A DNA stretch of 64,000 nucleotides from Alisma plantago-aquatica (GCA_963693085.1 OY856409.1:659352591-659416590), one strand, 5' to 3'. Shown: positions 1 to 12,348, numbered from the stretch's first letter. Notes: a model not told the origin generated them from the sequence alone. Numbers and translations are program-made.

Positions 1-1450
1 TCCAAGGTTTCATCTATCTTGCCATCATGGTCTGCTACATAGGAGTATAATAGGTGGGAATGTCAACCCTATCCAATATGAAGTAGATCAACATAATTTG
101 GTGACTCAGGGAATTCATCCCTATATTGATTATGGATTAGACTATACTGAAATGAAAACAACAACATGGCATCCTAATGGTACCTCAAAGATATTGTTCT
201 AAATAGGTAGCCCTAGGATGTTGACAAATGATTTGATGGAGGGAATAGGCTACAAGTTTGCAAAAAGACTTAGATCATTACTTTATACCTCTAAATCTAG
301 GATTGGATTGCCAAGTGAATCTCCAATGTGAAATTGGGCCATCTGATCATCATCCAAACTTGGGGTATCCCTAGGTGAACCTAGCAGAAAACCGTTCACC
401 CTAAGCTTTTCCTCAACTATGGGGGATGGTTTGTCCTCATGTGTTGCATCGATGTTGTCAAAGTCAGTATAGTCTACACCTTCTTCTTTTTGTCACTGCT
501 CAGGGAGAGTGATTTAATAGTAGAATCACATAGATTCAACTCAACACCATAATCAATAGATAGCTTCTCCCTGCCATGTTGTTATCATGATCATCATGTA
601 GTCTAGTGTTCCAACCCAAGGTAGATGCAATTTTGGTAGCAAAATGACATGACTCAACTTGTATTGTGTCATTTTCAGCTGGTATGACAAACAAGTTGGG
701 CTAATGAAATAGGCCCTCTAATGGATCTATTGGTGATATAGAGGATGCTTGATGGTCCTAAGGTGCATCAAGATCTTCACCATCTGCCGTAACATAAGGG
801 TATTGTATCTCCTCTAGTAGTTGCACAAATGGATGATTGGGTGAACAAGGAACATCCATCAGTAGGTAATTCTTCGCGAAAACATCCAAGTGAATGCAAT
901 TGGAGATCCAAATAGGATGGTAATACGAGCTCCTCATTAGGTCAAGTGGAGTGAGTGTAATGACTAAAATTTTCATATGTGTATAATAGCACACGTGTGT
1001 GAAAAAATTGGACTCACAATCTCTTGAAGTCTTTGTCTTCGTCCAACAACCTCACTTTTAAATTTTTGGAGTTGTGTCTGTAGACCTTCATGAACTCTCA
1101 TTGGTGTCATGTACATTGTGTGGCTCCATGACATAGACATATCACTGGTGAATCTTTATTCAGAAACATGAAGTGTGGGTCTGGTGTTGTCAGTGATTCC
1201 TAGAACGAGTGATCCTACCTCTCAAGTGTTTCTTGAAGTGTATCTACTAGTCTTAAAAGCGGACCAGTGCTCTTGTTAATTCTTGGTTATGGGACAACAT
1301 GTTAGCAAAGATTTCTTATACACCTCCTACATGTGCAGTTGTGATTTTTTAGTCTTGGGCAAAACTGTAGATGTATGATGTTGTAAAAGTGGTATCAAAA
1401 TCATAAAATAGTGGACCACATGATAACTATGGGGGTAAATATAGAGAAAT
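1..1450. other. Unassigned decayed sequence
   Basis: I see no coherent gene in this stretch. All frames on both strands are broken by stops, and the longest open stretch (minus strand, 758-994) resembles no family I know. The base composition is AT-rich like the surrounding transposon DNA. It ends immediately before the TGTGGCG left border of LTR C. No primer-site complement is visible just left of that border, so this is probably the flank of an old element rather than an internal domain. Confidence 0.5.
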
Positions 1451-1889
1451 TGTGGCGCCCCTCACCAAAAACCACAAGATGGCTCAAAGCTAAACGCAGA
1501 AACAAAGCTAAACAAATAGATTACTAGAAAAACACTAGAAATTAAAAACATCTTCATTTATCACCATAACAACATAATAATTTACATATAAGTCCTCACA
1601 GGACACTAGATACTTACATCAACATGTTCTTACCATGTATGCCGTCAACCTATTATAGGAGAACATGTTCAAAACATATATACATGTCCACTTTACCTTT
1701 ACATTAAAAGGGGCACACAATCCAAAACCATGTATCAAAATAATGTCTACAAAACACACCCAAAACTATCCCAAAGACCTGAGTGTACAGGGATGACTCT
1801 AGGACTCTAACAACAAATGGACCACAAGCAACACTTCCAACATTGTCAGCTACTATCCTTCTTGTTGTTGCTCAGCCTCAGCTACATGA
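1451..1889 (-). repeat. LTR C, left fragment (Ty3/gypsy LTR, minus orientation)
   Basis: It starts with TGTGGCGCCCCTC, close to the border of LTR B (TGTGGCGTACGATTC), and then has the same kind of continuation (…ctagaaattaaaaac). It stops at 1889 where chromovirus A begins. Joining it to 14366 onward restores the arrangement seen in LTR A around 2310-2345, where the text also runs through tctctacc to catccacctaaaaat. This shows that LTR C was whole before A inserted. Confidence 0.75.
1885..1889. repeat. Target-site duplication of chromovirus A (left copy)
   Basis: The pentamer catga directly precedes the left LTR and pairs with cacga at 14361-14365 directly after the right LTR. There is one C/T mismatch, a change expected from deamination. 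Confidence 0.7.
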
Positions 1890-2340
1890 TGTGACAACTT
1901 CTATCAAACCGATAGCCAAATTGCACAGTAATTACACAGAATAACCATTAGCAGTGGATTAATGAAGATCGCTAAAAATTAAAACCATTTCATAAAGAGA
2001 TCCATTGCCACTTAAGGTAATAACCAAATCAATATATATATCATGGTTCACATTGTACATACATTGTACCATATGATCTCGAGGATATCATATACCAGTT
2101 GCTTTGCCCAAACATATACTTAAGAAACATAAAACCTCAAAGCATACAAGACAAAATCTCATATCATTTATAAAACCATTACATACTAACTCCCAAGGAC
2201 CTGAGAGTACAGAGGTGACACATAGGACTTCTATCTACAAGACATGACAGACAACACACTCAAACCTGAGCTGTTACTACAATCCCTATTAATGTTGTTG
2301 TCCTCCCTCTGCAGTACAGTCTCTACCTTCTCATCCACAT

Positions 2341-2406
2341 CCACCTAAAAATGTCGGGACCAACGGGGTGAGACAAAAGTCCCAGTGAGAGATATAACTC
2401 TCTGCC
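2341..2406 (-). promoter_or_regulatory. Conserved LTR block (cctaaaaat … gagatataactctc)
   Basis: This is the most strongly kept segment between otherwise divergent LTRs. Equivalents lie at 10640-10702, 14385-14455, 26520-26592, 36480-36552 and, inverted, 48225-48297. Each contains cacctaaaaat or acctaaaaat, a (g)ggg(t)gagac core, and a near-palindromic gagatataactctc end. It lies a few hundred bases from the primer-site end of the LTR, inside the transcribed part. Its function is unknown; retroelement RNA signals such as packaging or dimerisation are a guess. Confidence 0.5.
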
Positions 2407-4050
2407 AACAACATTATTATCACAGTTAAATAGTATAAAACTGAGTAGAGGAACTTTTATATTAATAATCAAGATTAATCAGTGTTTATAAGAAGAATAG
2501 AGCAATATCATCTATTAAAGCAATGCAGCAATCTATGATAGAGAAATAAATCATCTATTCACTTTATAAAGAATACAAAGAACATATATAACATCTATCC
2601 ATTTAAGATGTATAAAAGTAATGTAACATCAAAAAATGTTTCCATATTCAATCCTCAATCAAATATGCTACACGGATGATTACATATTTACAATCACACT
2701 TATGCCCTGAGGAGATGAGGTATACTTCTCATGCTCCAACCGACCATGGCTATGTAAAGCATCGGTACCATTCAAGGTCAAAGGAAGAGATAGCTTCGAA
2801 GACCTCACTTGTCTCGGTCAATACGAGACTACTGGCAGTGACATCATGTGTCAAACTACAATTAGCTTGCCAGTGTATAGTGGCATCTTTTCTATAGAGT
2901 TACAACTGCAACATGCACTCTCTTTAAGGAGATCACACAAAATCCTCGGTATATTAATATTGAGTCATGGCATATAGCCATACGATTATGATGATGAGGG
3001 AGACCACACAACAATCCCTATTTGGATGTAAGGATATTTTTGCCGATTACCCCCACATATTCAAAAATATGCTCTCCGAGTTAAACTCGTTTCACCATTC
3101 AGCAAATTCTATCACTGAATGGATCTATGGCCAGGGCAACTACATGATAAGGTTCCACTTAAATAATTTGGTGCATTACAATATCTTTTAACATCAACCA
3201 AGTTACAAGCATGAATTATAATAGATGCTACAAAGAAAGGTGTAATACATTTTTTAAGTACTTTCATAATCTCTGAAACACATTGAATGCATAACACCCA
3301 TGATCTCAATCCCTTATCACATTACTGTAGATTCTAATCCCTTAACATTATCACATCATGATTTCTAGATCTGGGTATTCAAACCCTTAGTTTATCACTG
3401 AACATTATCACCTCTTATCAGGTAACAATTACCTCTAGGTCCTCAGGCCTAGGTATACATGATACCTGTTGAACAAGTATTTCACATGGATGACAAGGCT
3501 CATTTAATATTTAACATATGAAACATCATATCTCATACTTGGCTATGCTCATCATCTCATGATACCTTCATGGTTAGTATTTCATGATAAAAACAATATG
3601 AAGTACATATCATCACCATGCAATACAAGAGAAATACAACCTTCCAATTATTAGGGTTAGGGTTTCCCTTTTTTAGCCGATTAGGGTTTCATGTTCATAT
3701 TATCAAGAATCAAAACCCTAATTCATAACTCCACACATATTAGGAGCATACATTGATATCATAAGTATTCAATCATACTTGTTTATTCTTATCATTTATC
3801 ATTAAATGATTATCACACAAAGTATGAGTTTCTCTCTCATCCTCACTAGTGTCTTGATTACATCATACTTTATTAAGTTGGCTCAGCCCTTTTCTCAAGG
3901 TGCATTGGCCTACACTTATCAAAATGCATTAAACTCTTTACATCTTAATGTATAATTTGACATAACACACTTCATGTGTTTCTAAATCAAGTATATCGAA
4001 TTTGAGGTGCTTACCTCCATATTGGTTTTGAGGTTCTTCCACCATATCGG

Positions 4051-4290
4051 GCTAGAGGTGTATGCTTACTACCATATCATCCAAGAGGTGTGTGCTTACC
4101 ACCATATTGTCCAAGAGGTGTGTGCTTACCACCATATCATCCAAGAGGTGTGTGCTTACCACCATATCGTCCAAGAGGTGTGTGCTTATCACCAAATCAT
4201 CCAAGAGGTGTGTGTTTATCTCCATATCATCCAAGAGTTGTGTGCTTATCACCATATCGTCCAAGATGTGTGTGTGTGTCACTTATATCG
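4051..4290. repeat. 30-bp minisatellite in left LTR A (8 units)
   Basis: Eight head-to-tail 30-bp units, consensus ccaagaggtgtgtgcttacc followed by accatatcat, are seen directly. The outer units are the most diverged. The right LTR has 11 units, so the array changed in length after or during insertion. These units produce spurious open frames on both strands. Confidence 0.92.
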
Positions 4291-4724
4291 GTTTACTCGA
4301 GTGTAGGGTTTTGCATATCGGGTTAGACCCTTATGCTCATACCTTTTCAAACCTTCAAAGTATCAACCTACCATGTGTTTAGTGACAAACTAGACAATTG
4401 GTTAGTCCTTTTTCATCCAACCCAAATGTACAAAATGAGAGGGGTGTGGGGTTCCATGTTATAACAGATTTCATATCACCATATTGGGTTTCATTACCAT
4501 ATCGGGTTAGAGGTGCTTCAACCTGATATCGGTTTGTGCCACATGATGATGTCATCATCATCAAGCTCTAGACTTTCATCCCTTACTATTCTAGTTCATA
4601 GACAACATTCCTATGCAACTATTAGAACTCATAGAATCATCAATCATTCAAGAAAAACCAAAATTGAAAGTAGATCAACAAGTATAGCAAGATTAAAGGT
4701 GAATACTAACATGATTGGGTTCAA

Positions 4725-4734
4725 GTTATATAAC
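4725..4734 (-). promoter_or_regulatory. Putative TATA core of LTR A (left)
   Basis: The palindromic gttatataac sits in a context (ggtgggttatataacttgaa on the minus strand) repeated at the same relative place in right LTR A (13112-13121), LTR C (16751-16760 and 22450-22459), LTR B (near 30091, ttataaaa) and the gag-only element (52675-52683). Conservation across diverged LTRs suggests the core promoter. The start-site position is inferred. Confidence 0.5.
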
Positions 4735-5990
4735 CCACCTCAAGAACAACTTCAAAGCTCCAAGCTCCAAAGCTTCACGTTCCCAAGGTTGAAGATGAAC
4801 TTATAAAAGATCCAAGACTTGTTCACAACTCCTCTATATGCAAAGACTCACCATAGATAAGTACTTGGTGAAGAAGAAAAGAAAGGAAGAATCACAACCT
4901 GAGATTCATGCTTCAACCAAGGTTGAAGATGACCATGGCTTCACCTTAAGCTTAAGGCTCAAGTTCCTCATTGATTCTAAACTACTATGAATGATATCTA
5001 AGTTAAAGAGAGTTGTAAGATTTGAAAAGTTTCACTAGTAGGTGAATGGAGTGGTATATATAATCGAGGCTAATGAGAGAGAGTGTATAAGAGGTGTCAT
5101 CATATTATACTACTAGGTGACACATCCATGCATGGGTTGACACATGTCCATGCATGCACACATATTTATCTTGTCATGAAAAACTCTTGGGGGTAATCTA
5201 GGGATAATATTTCAGCCATTAATTATCTTGTTGAACAAGATATTTCAACCCAACATCACTTTATTCAAAAACTGATACAACTTTTCCAAGGAAAGTTGTA
5301 AACTGATATCCATCACCTTCTATATGTGCTTAACTCATCATGGCCTTTTCCAAGAGTTGAAAAAATGATATGGGACCTCCTCTATGGCATCTTGGCCGAT
5401 AGGCACTCCCATATAAGCTCGACAACTCAATACAACTCATTTTAGGGTTTCAACTATACAACTCTTCTTGGTCTTTTCATCACCAAGAATACCATCACTC
5501 AAATATGATTCAAACATTATGCCTATTTCTTTCTCTCTCCTATAGATGATTCTAAGAGAGAGTAGGGACACTCTAGAGGTGGTAATTTTGGGTAAATTGT
5601 AATTTGCACCAAAATTGGTACACAAGGCACAAGCATTATTCAAATAAGCTCCAACTTGGAACTTAGGCTTTCCACAAGCCACCCCTTAGCATCATTCTAT
5701 CTCTTATGATGCTAAATAACTTGAGGCATGTACAAAATGTGACATATTGAAATATAACCCCTCGTCTTGGGTAAATTGTAATTTACGCCCAAACTATGAT
5801 ATAATGCACAAACAATTTGCAAATAAACTCAAATTTGAAAATTAAACTCTCCTTAAGTCTTAATTACTGTTCAAAAGATTAAACCAAGTTTATAAATAAC
5901 TTCTTAATAAAAACTTCTAGGGTTATGGAATAACCCAGGTCAGGTATGTTACAATTATCAACCCCTAAAGGGGATTTCGTCCCCAAAATC

Positions 5991-6476
5991 TCAAGAGAAA
6001 AGAGAAGGGTACTTCCTCCTCATTTCTTCCTCCAGCTCTCGTACAACTTCTTCAATGCCATGGTGATGCCAGTGAACTTTCACAAGAACTATATGTTTCT
6101 CTTTCTACTTCTTGATTCTTCTGTCAAGAATCATCATTGGACCTTCCACATAGGATATATCTTCATTCACTTCTACCTTTACAGGTTGCAACACCAACTC
6201 TGTATCGAGATGATACTTTCTTAGCATAGATATATGAAACACGGGATGTAGTCTATGTAGCTCAGGTGGAAACTCCAATCTATAGGCTACCTTTCCAATT
6301 CGTGTTGTCACTAGATAAGGTCCCATAAATCTAGGAGCTAACTTACCCTTTTTCCCAAATTTGAGAACACCTTTCCAAGGAGAGACCTTGAGATACACCT
6401 TGTCTCCAACTTGGAACTCTAAAGGTCTACGACGTTTATTGGCATATGACTTCTGTCTATCTTGTGCATCCTTCAA
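5991..6476 (-). pseudogene. Chromovirus A integrase C-terminus and chromodomain
   Basis: The open stretch encodes the integrase C-terminal region: [20 protein letters not shown], then a [20 protein letters not shown] block, then [13 protein letters not shown] chromodomain-like tail follows (ILDRRIKK … VKVHWHHHGIEEVVRELEEE) and ends at the stop at 5991-5993. One in-frame TAG (AAG-to-TAG type) lies just after DRRIKK. The usual ATWEL core reads VVREL, so a tryptophan of the chromodomain is lost. In chromoviruses this domain steers integration to marked chromatin (family knowledge). This segment is out of frame with the RT part, so at least one frameshift lies between them. Confidence 0.85.
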
Positions 6477-7506
6477 TTATTGTTGTATTACTTCAATCTT
6501 TTCAATTGTCTATTGCACTAATTTAGGACCCAAAAATTGGTATTCTCCTGTCTCATACCATCATAATGGAGATCTACAACGTCTACCATATAATGCTTCA
6601 TATGGTGCCATATCCATACTTTTCTGATAACTATTGTTGTATGCAAACTCTATTAAGCTCAAGTGTAAGTCCCAACTTCCTAAAAACTAAAGAACACATT
6701 CCTTAAGCAGGTCCTCCAAAGTCTGTATAGTCCTTTCAGATTGTCCATCTGTCTAAGGTTGAAAAGTTGAGCTAAACTTTAAATATGTACCCAAGGCTTT
6801 ATGTAGTCATTCCCAAAAATGACTTGTAAACCGGGGACCTCTATCAGACACAATTATGGTTGGAACTCTATGTAATTGCACTATATCATCTATGTAGATC
6901 TGTGCATGTTTTTCAGCAGTATAGGTTGTTTTGACAAAAATGTGTTGACTTAGTCAACCTATCAATTATCACCCAAATGGAATAATGACTTTTGGTTGTT
7001 CTGGGTTGACTAACCACAATGTCCATTGTCACATGATCCCATTTCCACTGTGGTATATGTAAGGGTTGTAATGTTCCTAGAGACTTCTAGTGTTCCACTT
7101 TAACTTACTAACACATTGGACACCACATAACAAACTCAGCTACATCCTTCTTCAAACCAGGTCACCAATACATATATTTTAAGTTATGATACATTTTAGT
7201 ACTCCTTGGATGCATTGAATACATGGATGAATGAGCTTCCTCCATAACTATCTTTCTTAAGTCATTGGAATTAGGTCCTACCATCCTACCATGGTAAAAT
7301 ACTACCTCATCCTCTGACTCATGGAAACCATCTCGTTTCTCACTACCATACTCTGACCTGATATGTTGAATCATAGTATCATCCTGTTGTGCCTCTTTAA
7401 TTTGTTGTCTTAGAGTAGGTTTGACATTCATCTCGGCCAGCAATCCTGCTAACAAAGATACTTTTAAGTATACATTTATTTGTCTCAAAGAGACAAACAT
7501 GTCCCG
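6477..7506 (-). pseudogene. Chromovirus A integrase (zinc-binding and DDE core), broken
   Basis: The amino end (7162-7500) carries the zinc-binding H-H-C-C region, with [11 protein letters not shown] where chromovirus B has [11 protein letters not shown]. Downstream on the minus strand the core can still be followed: WDHVTMDIVV with the first Asp, IVSDRGPRFTSHFWE with the second Asp, and TDGQSERTIQTLEDLL with the catalytic Glu. Several stops interrupt it, and a short deletion shifts the frame after the THF motif. It would insert element cDNA into chromatin if intact; as it stands it cannot be translated through. Confidence 0.8.
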
Positions 7507-8253
7507 TTGAAATCACATTAAAGAATTCAATTGTGCTTTATCTATGAGTGGAGCTGAAGAATTTCTACTTAGTGCATCTGCCACTACATTAGCTTTTCTT
7601 GGATGATAATCAATTGTACAATCATAGTCCTTGATTAATTCCATCCAGTGGCATTGTCTCATATTTAGCTCGTGTTGTCTCAACAAAGTCAAGGCTTGAC
7701 AAAGGTGTTGTTCATGTTGTTGACCATCACTACTGTATATCAGGATGTTGTCTATGAGGACCACTATGAATTGATCAAGGAATGGTTGAAAGATTCTATT
7801 CATCATCTCCATAAATGCAGCCGGTGCATTAGTTAGTCCAAACGACATAACTACAAACTCATAATGACCGTACCTTGTCTTAAAGGCTGACATAGGTATG
7901 TCACTCTCCTTGATATGTAACTAGTGATATCCTGACCTTAGATCTATCTTAGAGAACACTATTGCACCACGTAACTGGTCAAATAGATCATCTATCCTTG
8001 GAAGAGCATATTTGTTCTTTATAGTCACCTTGTTAAGTTGTCTATAGTCTATGCATAACCTCATATACCCATCCTTCTTTTTAATAAAAAGAACTGGAGC
8101 ACCCCATGGCAAATTACTCGGTCGAATGAAACCTTTCTCAAGAAACTCCTATAATTATTTCTTCAGTTCTGCCATCTCAGCAGGCGCCATCCTAGAAGGT
8201 GTTTGGGCTATGGGTTGCGTACCTAGAATTAGACTAATCTTGAAATCAATCTC
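7507..8253 (-). pseudogene. Chromovirus A reverse transcriptase with RNase H core deleted
   Basis: RT motifs are clear: [55 protein letters not shown]. The active-site box reads LIDNILIY instead of the IDD form seen in chromovirus B, so one catalytic Asp is Asn. A stop follows SGYH. At [10 protein letters not shown] the frame jumps straight to [20 protein letters not shown]. Compared with chromovirus B (33047-33572) about 525 bp are missing: the end of RT and most of RNase H, joined at a short shared motif and kept in frame. Only the last RNase H Asp region (VVADALSR) survives. Confidence 0.88.
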
Positions 8254-8790
8254 TCAAGGTAGAGGAATATCAAGAAATTCTTTAGGAAAGACATCCTTGA
8301 ATTCCCTGACAATAGGAACTTCAGGAAGACTTGGACTTTCTACTTTGGTATCTACAACATATGCCAAAAATGCTTCACATCCTTGTCGCATCAGTCGCTC
8401 AACTACCATTGCTGATACTAGACAGGTTGGAAGAATCTTTCTGTCCCCCTGAAAGACCCATATCTCATCACTATTTGAAAACATAGCTTGCTTGGAATCA
8501 CAATCCAAGAAAACTTTATACTTTTCTAGGGTATCCATCCCAAGAATTACATCAAACCCATGCATATCAAGTGGTATAAGATCCACCTGAATGTTGTGTT
8601 CTGAAAAAGAAAGAACATAGGGAGAACATACCCCCCGCAACATTGCAAATCTGACTAATATAGTTTCTAATAATAGATTATAAGCTCTACGACTGACAGT
8701 CATATTGCAGTCATCAATCACTTCTCAAGTGATAAAGGAATGTGTAGCACCCCGATAAATCAAAATAGATACAAAGTAGGATGAAGACAT
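8254..8790 (-). pseudogene. Chromovirus A protease and protease-RT linker
   Basis: The retropepsin region reads LIYRGATHSF where chromovirus B has LIDPGATHSF, so the catalytic Asp is replaced by Tyr. A TGA follows FIT and occurs at the same place in chromovirus B. After it comes the flap and second core: VDLIPLDMHGFDVILGMDTL, then KYKVFLDCDSKQ. The linker IVREFKDVFPKEFLDIPLP leads to the RT. Aspartic protease would mature the Gag-Pol polyprotein in the particle. This copy is inactive by sequence. Confidence 0.85.
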
Positions 8791-8989
8791 ATCAGAATGA
8801 AACAATTCCATCTGACATGTCATGACTCGTGGATTGACTACTTCCTTCAGCTGATTCATTGCATATAATCTCACCATTGCATGTTGCCAACTCCATTCGT
8901 TGTTGTTTGGTGTAGATGAAGCTACTTGGGATGCTTGTCCACATCCTCGTGTACCACTGCTAAACTGTTGCCTCTAAGAGCCTTGTAGA

Positions 8990-10049
8990 CTCTACCTTGG
9001 TGGTTGGGTTACCTCCATGTCTCTAACTACACAATCCCTTATCATATGTCTTGTTTGCCCACACTTGAAGCAGTTTCTATTCTACTATGGTCTAGATGGT
9101 CCTATTATTGACATTGATGTCATACTATGGGCTCAACTTGGTAGAAAACTATGGCCTCTACCCTTACTTGACATCCACTGTGTCTGTGCATTGAACCTTT
9201 GTGGTACTAATGGTGCAGGAAACCTTGGTTTCTACTGTTAGGTCCTTGGAACTAGGTAGGTCCTTTCCTACTGTTAGCCTCACATTTCTCAATCATGGAC
9301 CTCTCTATTTGCCTAACTAACTCCACAAAGGTGGAAAAGCTCTCTCTATTCTCTAAAGCAACTAAAACTGTGGATAACTCAGCATTCAGACCCTTCTCAG
9401 AACATCGAGTCCTCTCCTCCTTTGTAGTAGCCATGTGTGGATAAAACCATAGAAGCTCCATGAACTTAGCTTCATACTCACTAATCTTCATTGGTCCTTG
9501 CTTAATATGCTCGAACTGTGAGATTTTCTCATCCAGATAAGTCCTGGGAAAGTATCTACTGACAAACTCATGTCAGAACGCCTCCCATCCGACCTCAACA
9601 CCCAATCTTTTCTCTTCTTCAATGGCCCACCAATGGCCAGCGCTTCATTTTAAAAGATATACAACATGCCTAACTTTATCTGTTTCTGGGATGCTAAGGA
9701 TTCAAAAGGCTTTTTCCATCTCAGGGATCCATAAATCTACATTTCTTGGGTTAGCTGTATCGACATATTTGGTGGATCCAACCTGGCATAACCACTTAAA
9801 GGTCTTACCAGACCCATGTCCCTCATTGGGAAGTGGTGCCCTAGGTGCTGGTGTTGGCATCCGGTCTGCCATATGTGTTATTGTGATCATGAACTGCCCA
9901 AAAAGAGCATGAAAGGCTGAGTTTTCTAGCATGGCTTCATCAAGATGGGGATTCTCAGGCACTGATTCCTCTCTTGCTTGATCCCTTACACCTCCTCCTG
10001 GTGCAATAATACTGCTCTCAGCAACATGTTCTTCATGTGCTCCAACCAT
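8990..10049 (-). pseudogene. Chromovirus A gag with CCHC zinc knuckle
   Basis: The start ATG at 10049 begins MVGAHEEHVAESS and lies 135 bp inside the 5' LTR border. The same start context is found in chromovirus B (MSGSHDEHVIES) and the gag-only element (MFGPYEEHVAKS). The capsid-like part contains FHALFGQFMITITHMADRMP and, in the same frame after stops, ISEYEAKFMELL. Near 9010-9080 a CX2CX4HX4C knuckle is complete (CFKCGQTRHMIRDC). Gag forms the particle and binds RNA. Stops after MEKAF and further downstream break it. Confidence 0.85.
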
Positions 10050-10165
10050 CTTTCAGCTTTACTTCTTCTCCTATATGAGTAGAAGTCACTATAGGATAAA
10101 CTAGAGGACACTCGAACAGACTCAACAACCTTAATCCTATGTCTATGTAGACTCAGGGAACCTTA

Positions 10166-10178
10166 GAATCTGATACCA
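10166..10178 (-). promoter_or_regulatory. Primer-binding site of chromovirus A (iMet-tRNA type)
   Basis: The minus strand reads TGGTATCAGATTC, six bases inside the 5' LTR border. It matches the 3' end complement of plant initiator Met-tRNA (TGGTATCAGAGC) for the first 10 bases. Confidence 0.75.
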
Positions 10179-12348
10179 AAAACTTGTGATGACTGCTATC
10201 AAACTGATAGCCAAATCACACAATAATTACGCGGAATAACCATTAGCAGTGGATTAACAAAGATCACTAAAAATAAAATCCATTTTGCAAAGAGATCCAT
10301 TGCCAGGAAACTCTTAAGGGAAGAACCAAAGCAATATATACATCATGGTTCACATTGTACATACATTGTACCATCTCATCTCGAGGATATGACATACCAG
10401 TTGCTTTTCCCAAACATATACATAAGCAACATAAAACCTCAAGGCATACAACCCAAAACATCAAATCATTTATAAAACCATTACATACTAACTCCCAAGG
10501 ACCTAAGAGTACAAAGACAACACATAGGACTTCTATCTACAAGACATGAAAGGCATCACACTCAACCTGAGATGTTATTGTTGTCCTTGTTGCTATTTTC
10601 CACCCTCTGTAGTATGGTCTATACCTCCTCGTCGGCGTCCACCTAAAAATTTTGGGACCAACGGGGTGAGACAAAAGTCCCAGCGAGATATATAACTCTC
10701 CAACAACAACATTATTATCACAGGTAAATAGTATAAAACTGATCAAAGGATCTTTTATATTAATAATCAAGATTAATCACTGTTTATAAGTAGAACAGAG
10801 CAATATCATTTTTAAAGCAATGCAACAATCTATGATAGACCAATAAATAATCTATTCACTTTATAAGGAATGTGAAGAACACATATATCATCTATCCATT
10901 TAAGATGTATAAAAGTAGTGTAACACCAACCAATGTTTATGTATTCAATCCTTAATCAAATACGCTACACGGTTGATTACATATTTACAATCACAATTAT
11001 GCCATGAGGATATGAGGTATACCGCTCATGCTCCAACCAACCATGACTACGTAAAGCATCGGTACCATACAAGGTCAAAGGAAGAGCTGACTTCCAAGCC
11101 CTCACCTATCTCGATCAGTATGAGACCACTGGAAGTGACATCATGTGTCAAACTGCAATTAGCTTGCCAGGGTATAGTGGCATCTTTTCTATAGAGTTAT
11201 AGCCGCAAAATGAACTCTCTTCAGGGATATCACACAGCAAACCCTGGTATATTAACATTGAGTCATGGCATATAACCATACTCTTATGATGATGAGGGAA
11301 ACCACACAACAATCCCTATTTGGACATAAGGATATTTTCACCCATTACCCCCACATATTCAAAAATATGCTCTCTGAGTTAAACTCATTTCACCATTCAG
11401 CAAATTCTGACACTGAATGGATCTATGGCCAAGGAAACTACATGATAAGATTCCACTTGATTAATTAGGTGCATTACAGTATCTTTTAGCATCAACCAAG
11501 TTACAAGCATGAATTATAACAGATGCTACAAAGAATGGTGTAATACATTTATCAAGTACTTCCATAATCTCTAGAACACATTGAATGCATAACAATCAGG
11601 ATCTCAATCCCTTATCAGATTATTGAGGGTTCTCATCCCTTAACATTATCATCATCAAGATTGCTAGATCTGGGTATTCAAAACCTTAGTTTATCACTGA
11701 ACATTGTCACCTCTTATTAGGTAACTATCATTTCTAGGTCCTCAGACCCGAGTATACATTATACTTGTTGCAGAAGTATTTCACATGGCTCGCAAGGCCC
11801 ATTTAATCTGTATCATATGAAACATCATAGATCATACATAGATATGCTCATCATCTCATGATACATGCATGGTTAGTATTTCATGATAAAAACAATATCA
11901 AGTATGTATCATCACCATGCAATACAAGAGAAATACAACCTTCCCATTATTAAGGTTAGGGTTTCCATTTTTATTCGATTAGGGTTTCAAGTTCATATTA
12001 TCAAGAATCAAAACCCTAATTCATAACTCCACACATATTAGGAGCATACATTGATATCATAAGTATTCAATCATACTTGTTTGTTCTTATCATTTATCAT
12101 TAAATTATTATCATACAAAGTATGATTTTCTCTCTCATCCTCACTATGATATTGATTATATCATACTTTATTAAGTTGGCTCAACACTTTTCTCAAGGTA
12201 CATTGGCCTACACTTATCAAAATTCATTATACTCTTTACATCTTAATGTATCATCTGTCATAACACACTTCATGTGTTACTCAATCAGGTATATCGGATT
12301 TGAGGTGCTTACCTCCATATTGGTTTTGAGGTTCTTCCACCATATCGG

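Larger units (their letters stand above)
1890..5953 (-). repeat. LTR A, left copy (3' LTR)
   Basis: This is the 3' LTR of the minus-strand element. It aligns along its whole length with 10185-14360. It holds a 30-bp minisatellite (4051-4290), telo-box-like runs near 3651-3720, a conserved TATA block (4725-4734) and a conserved block at 2341-2406. The small open frames over 4007-4382 are by-products of the 30-bp repeat, whose period is a multiple of three and so keeps frames open. Confidence 0.9.

Noticed and set aside
4007..4382. Overlapping open frames on both strands
   Set aside because: They come from a 30-bp minisatellite whose period is a multiple of three. The same happens at 12122-12773.
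8051..8452. Plus-strand frame over chromovirus A pol
   Set aside because: It is a shadow of the minus-strand protease-RT frame. Similar shadows occur at 6361-6627, 9622-9912 and 33946-34161.
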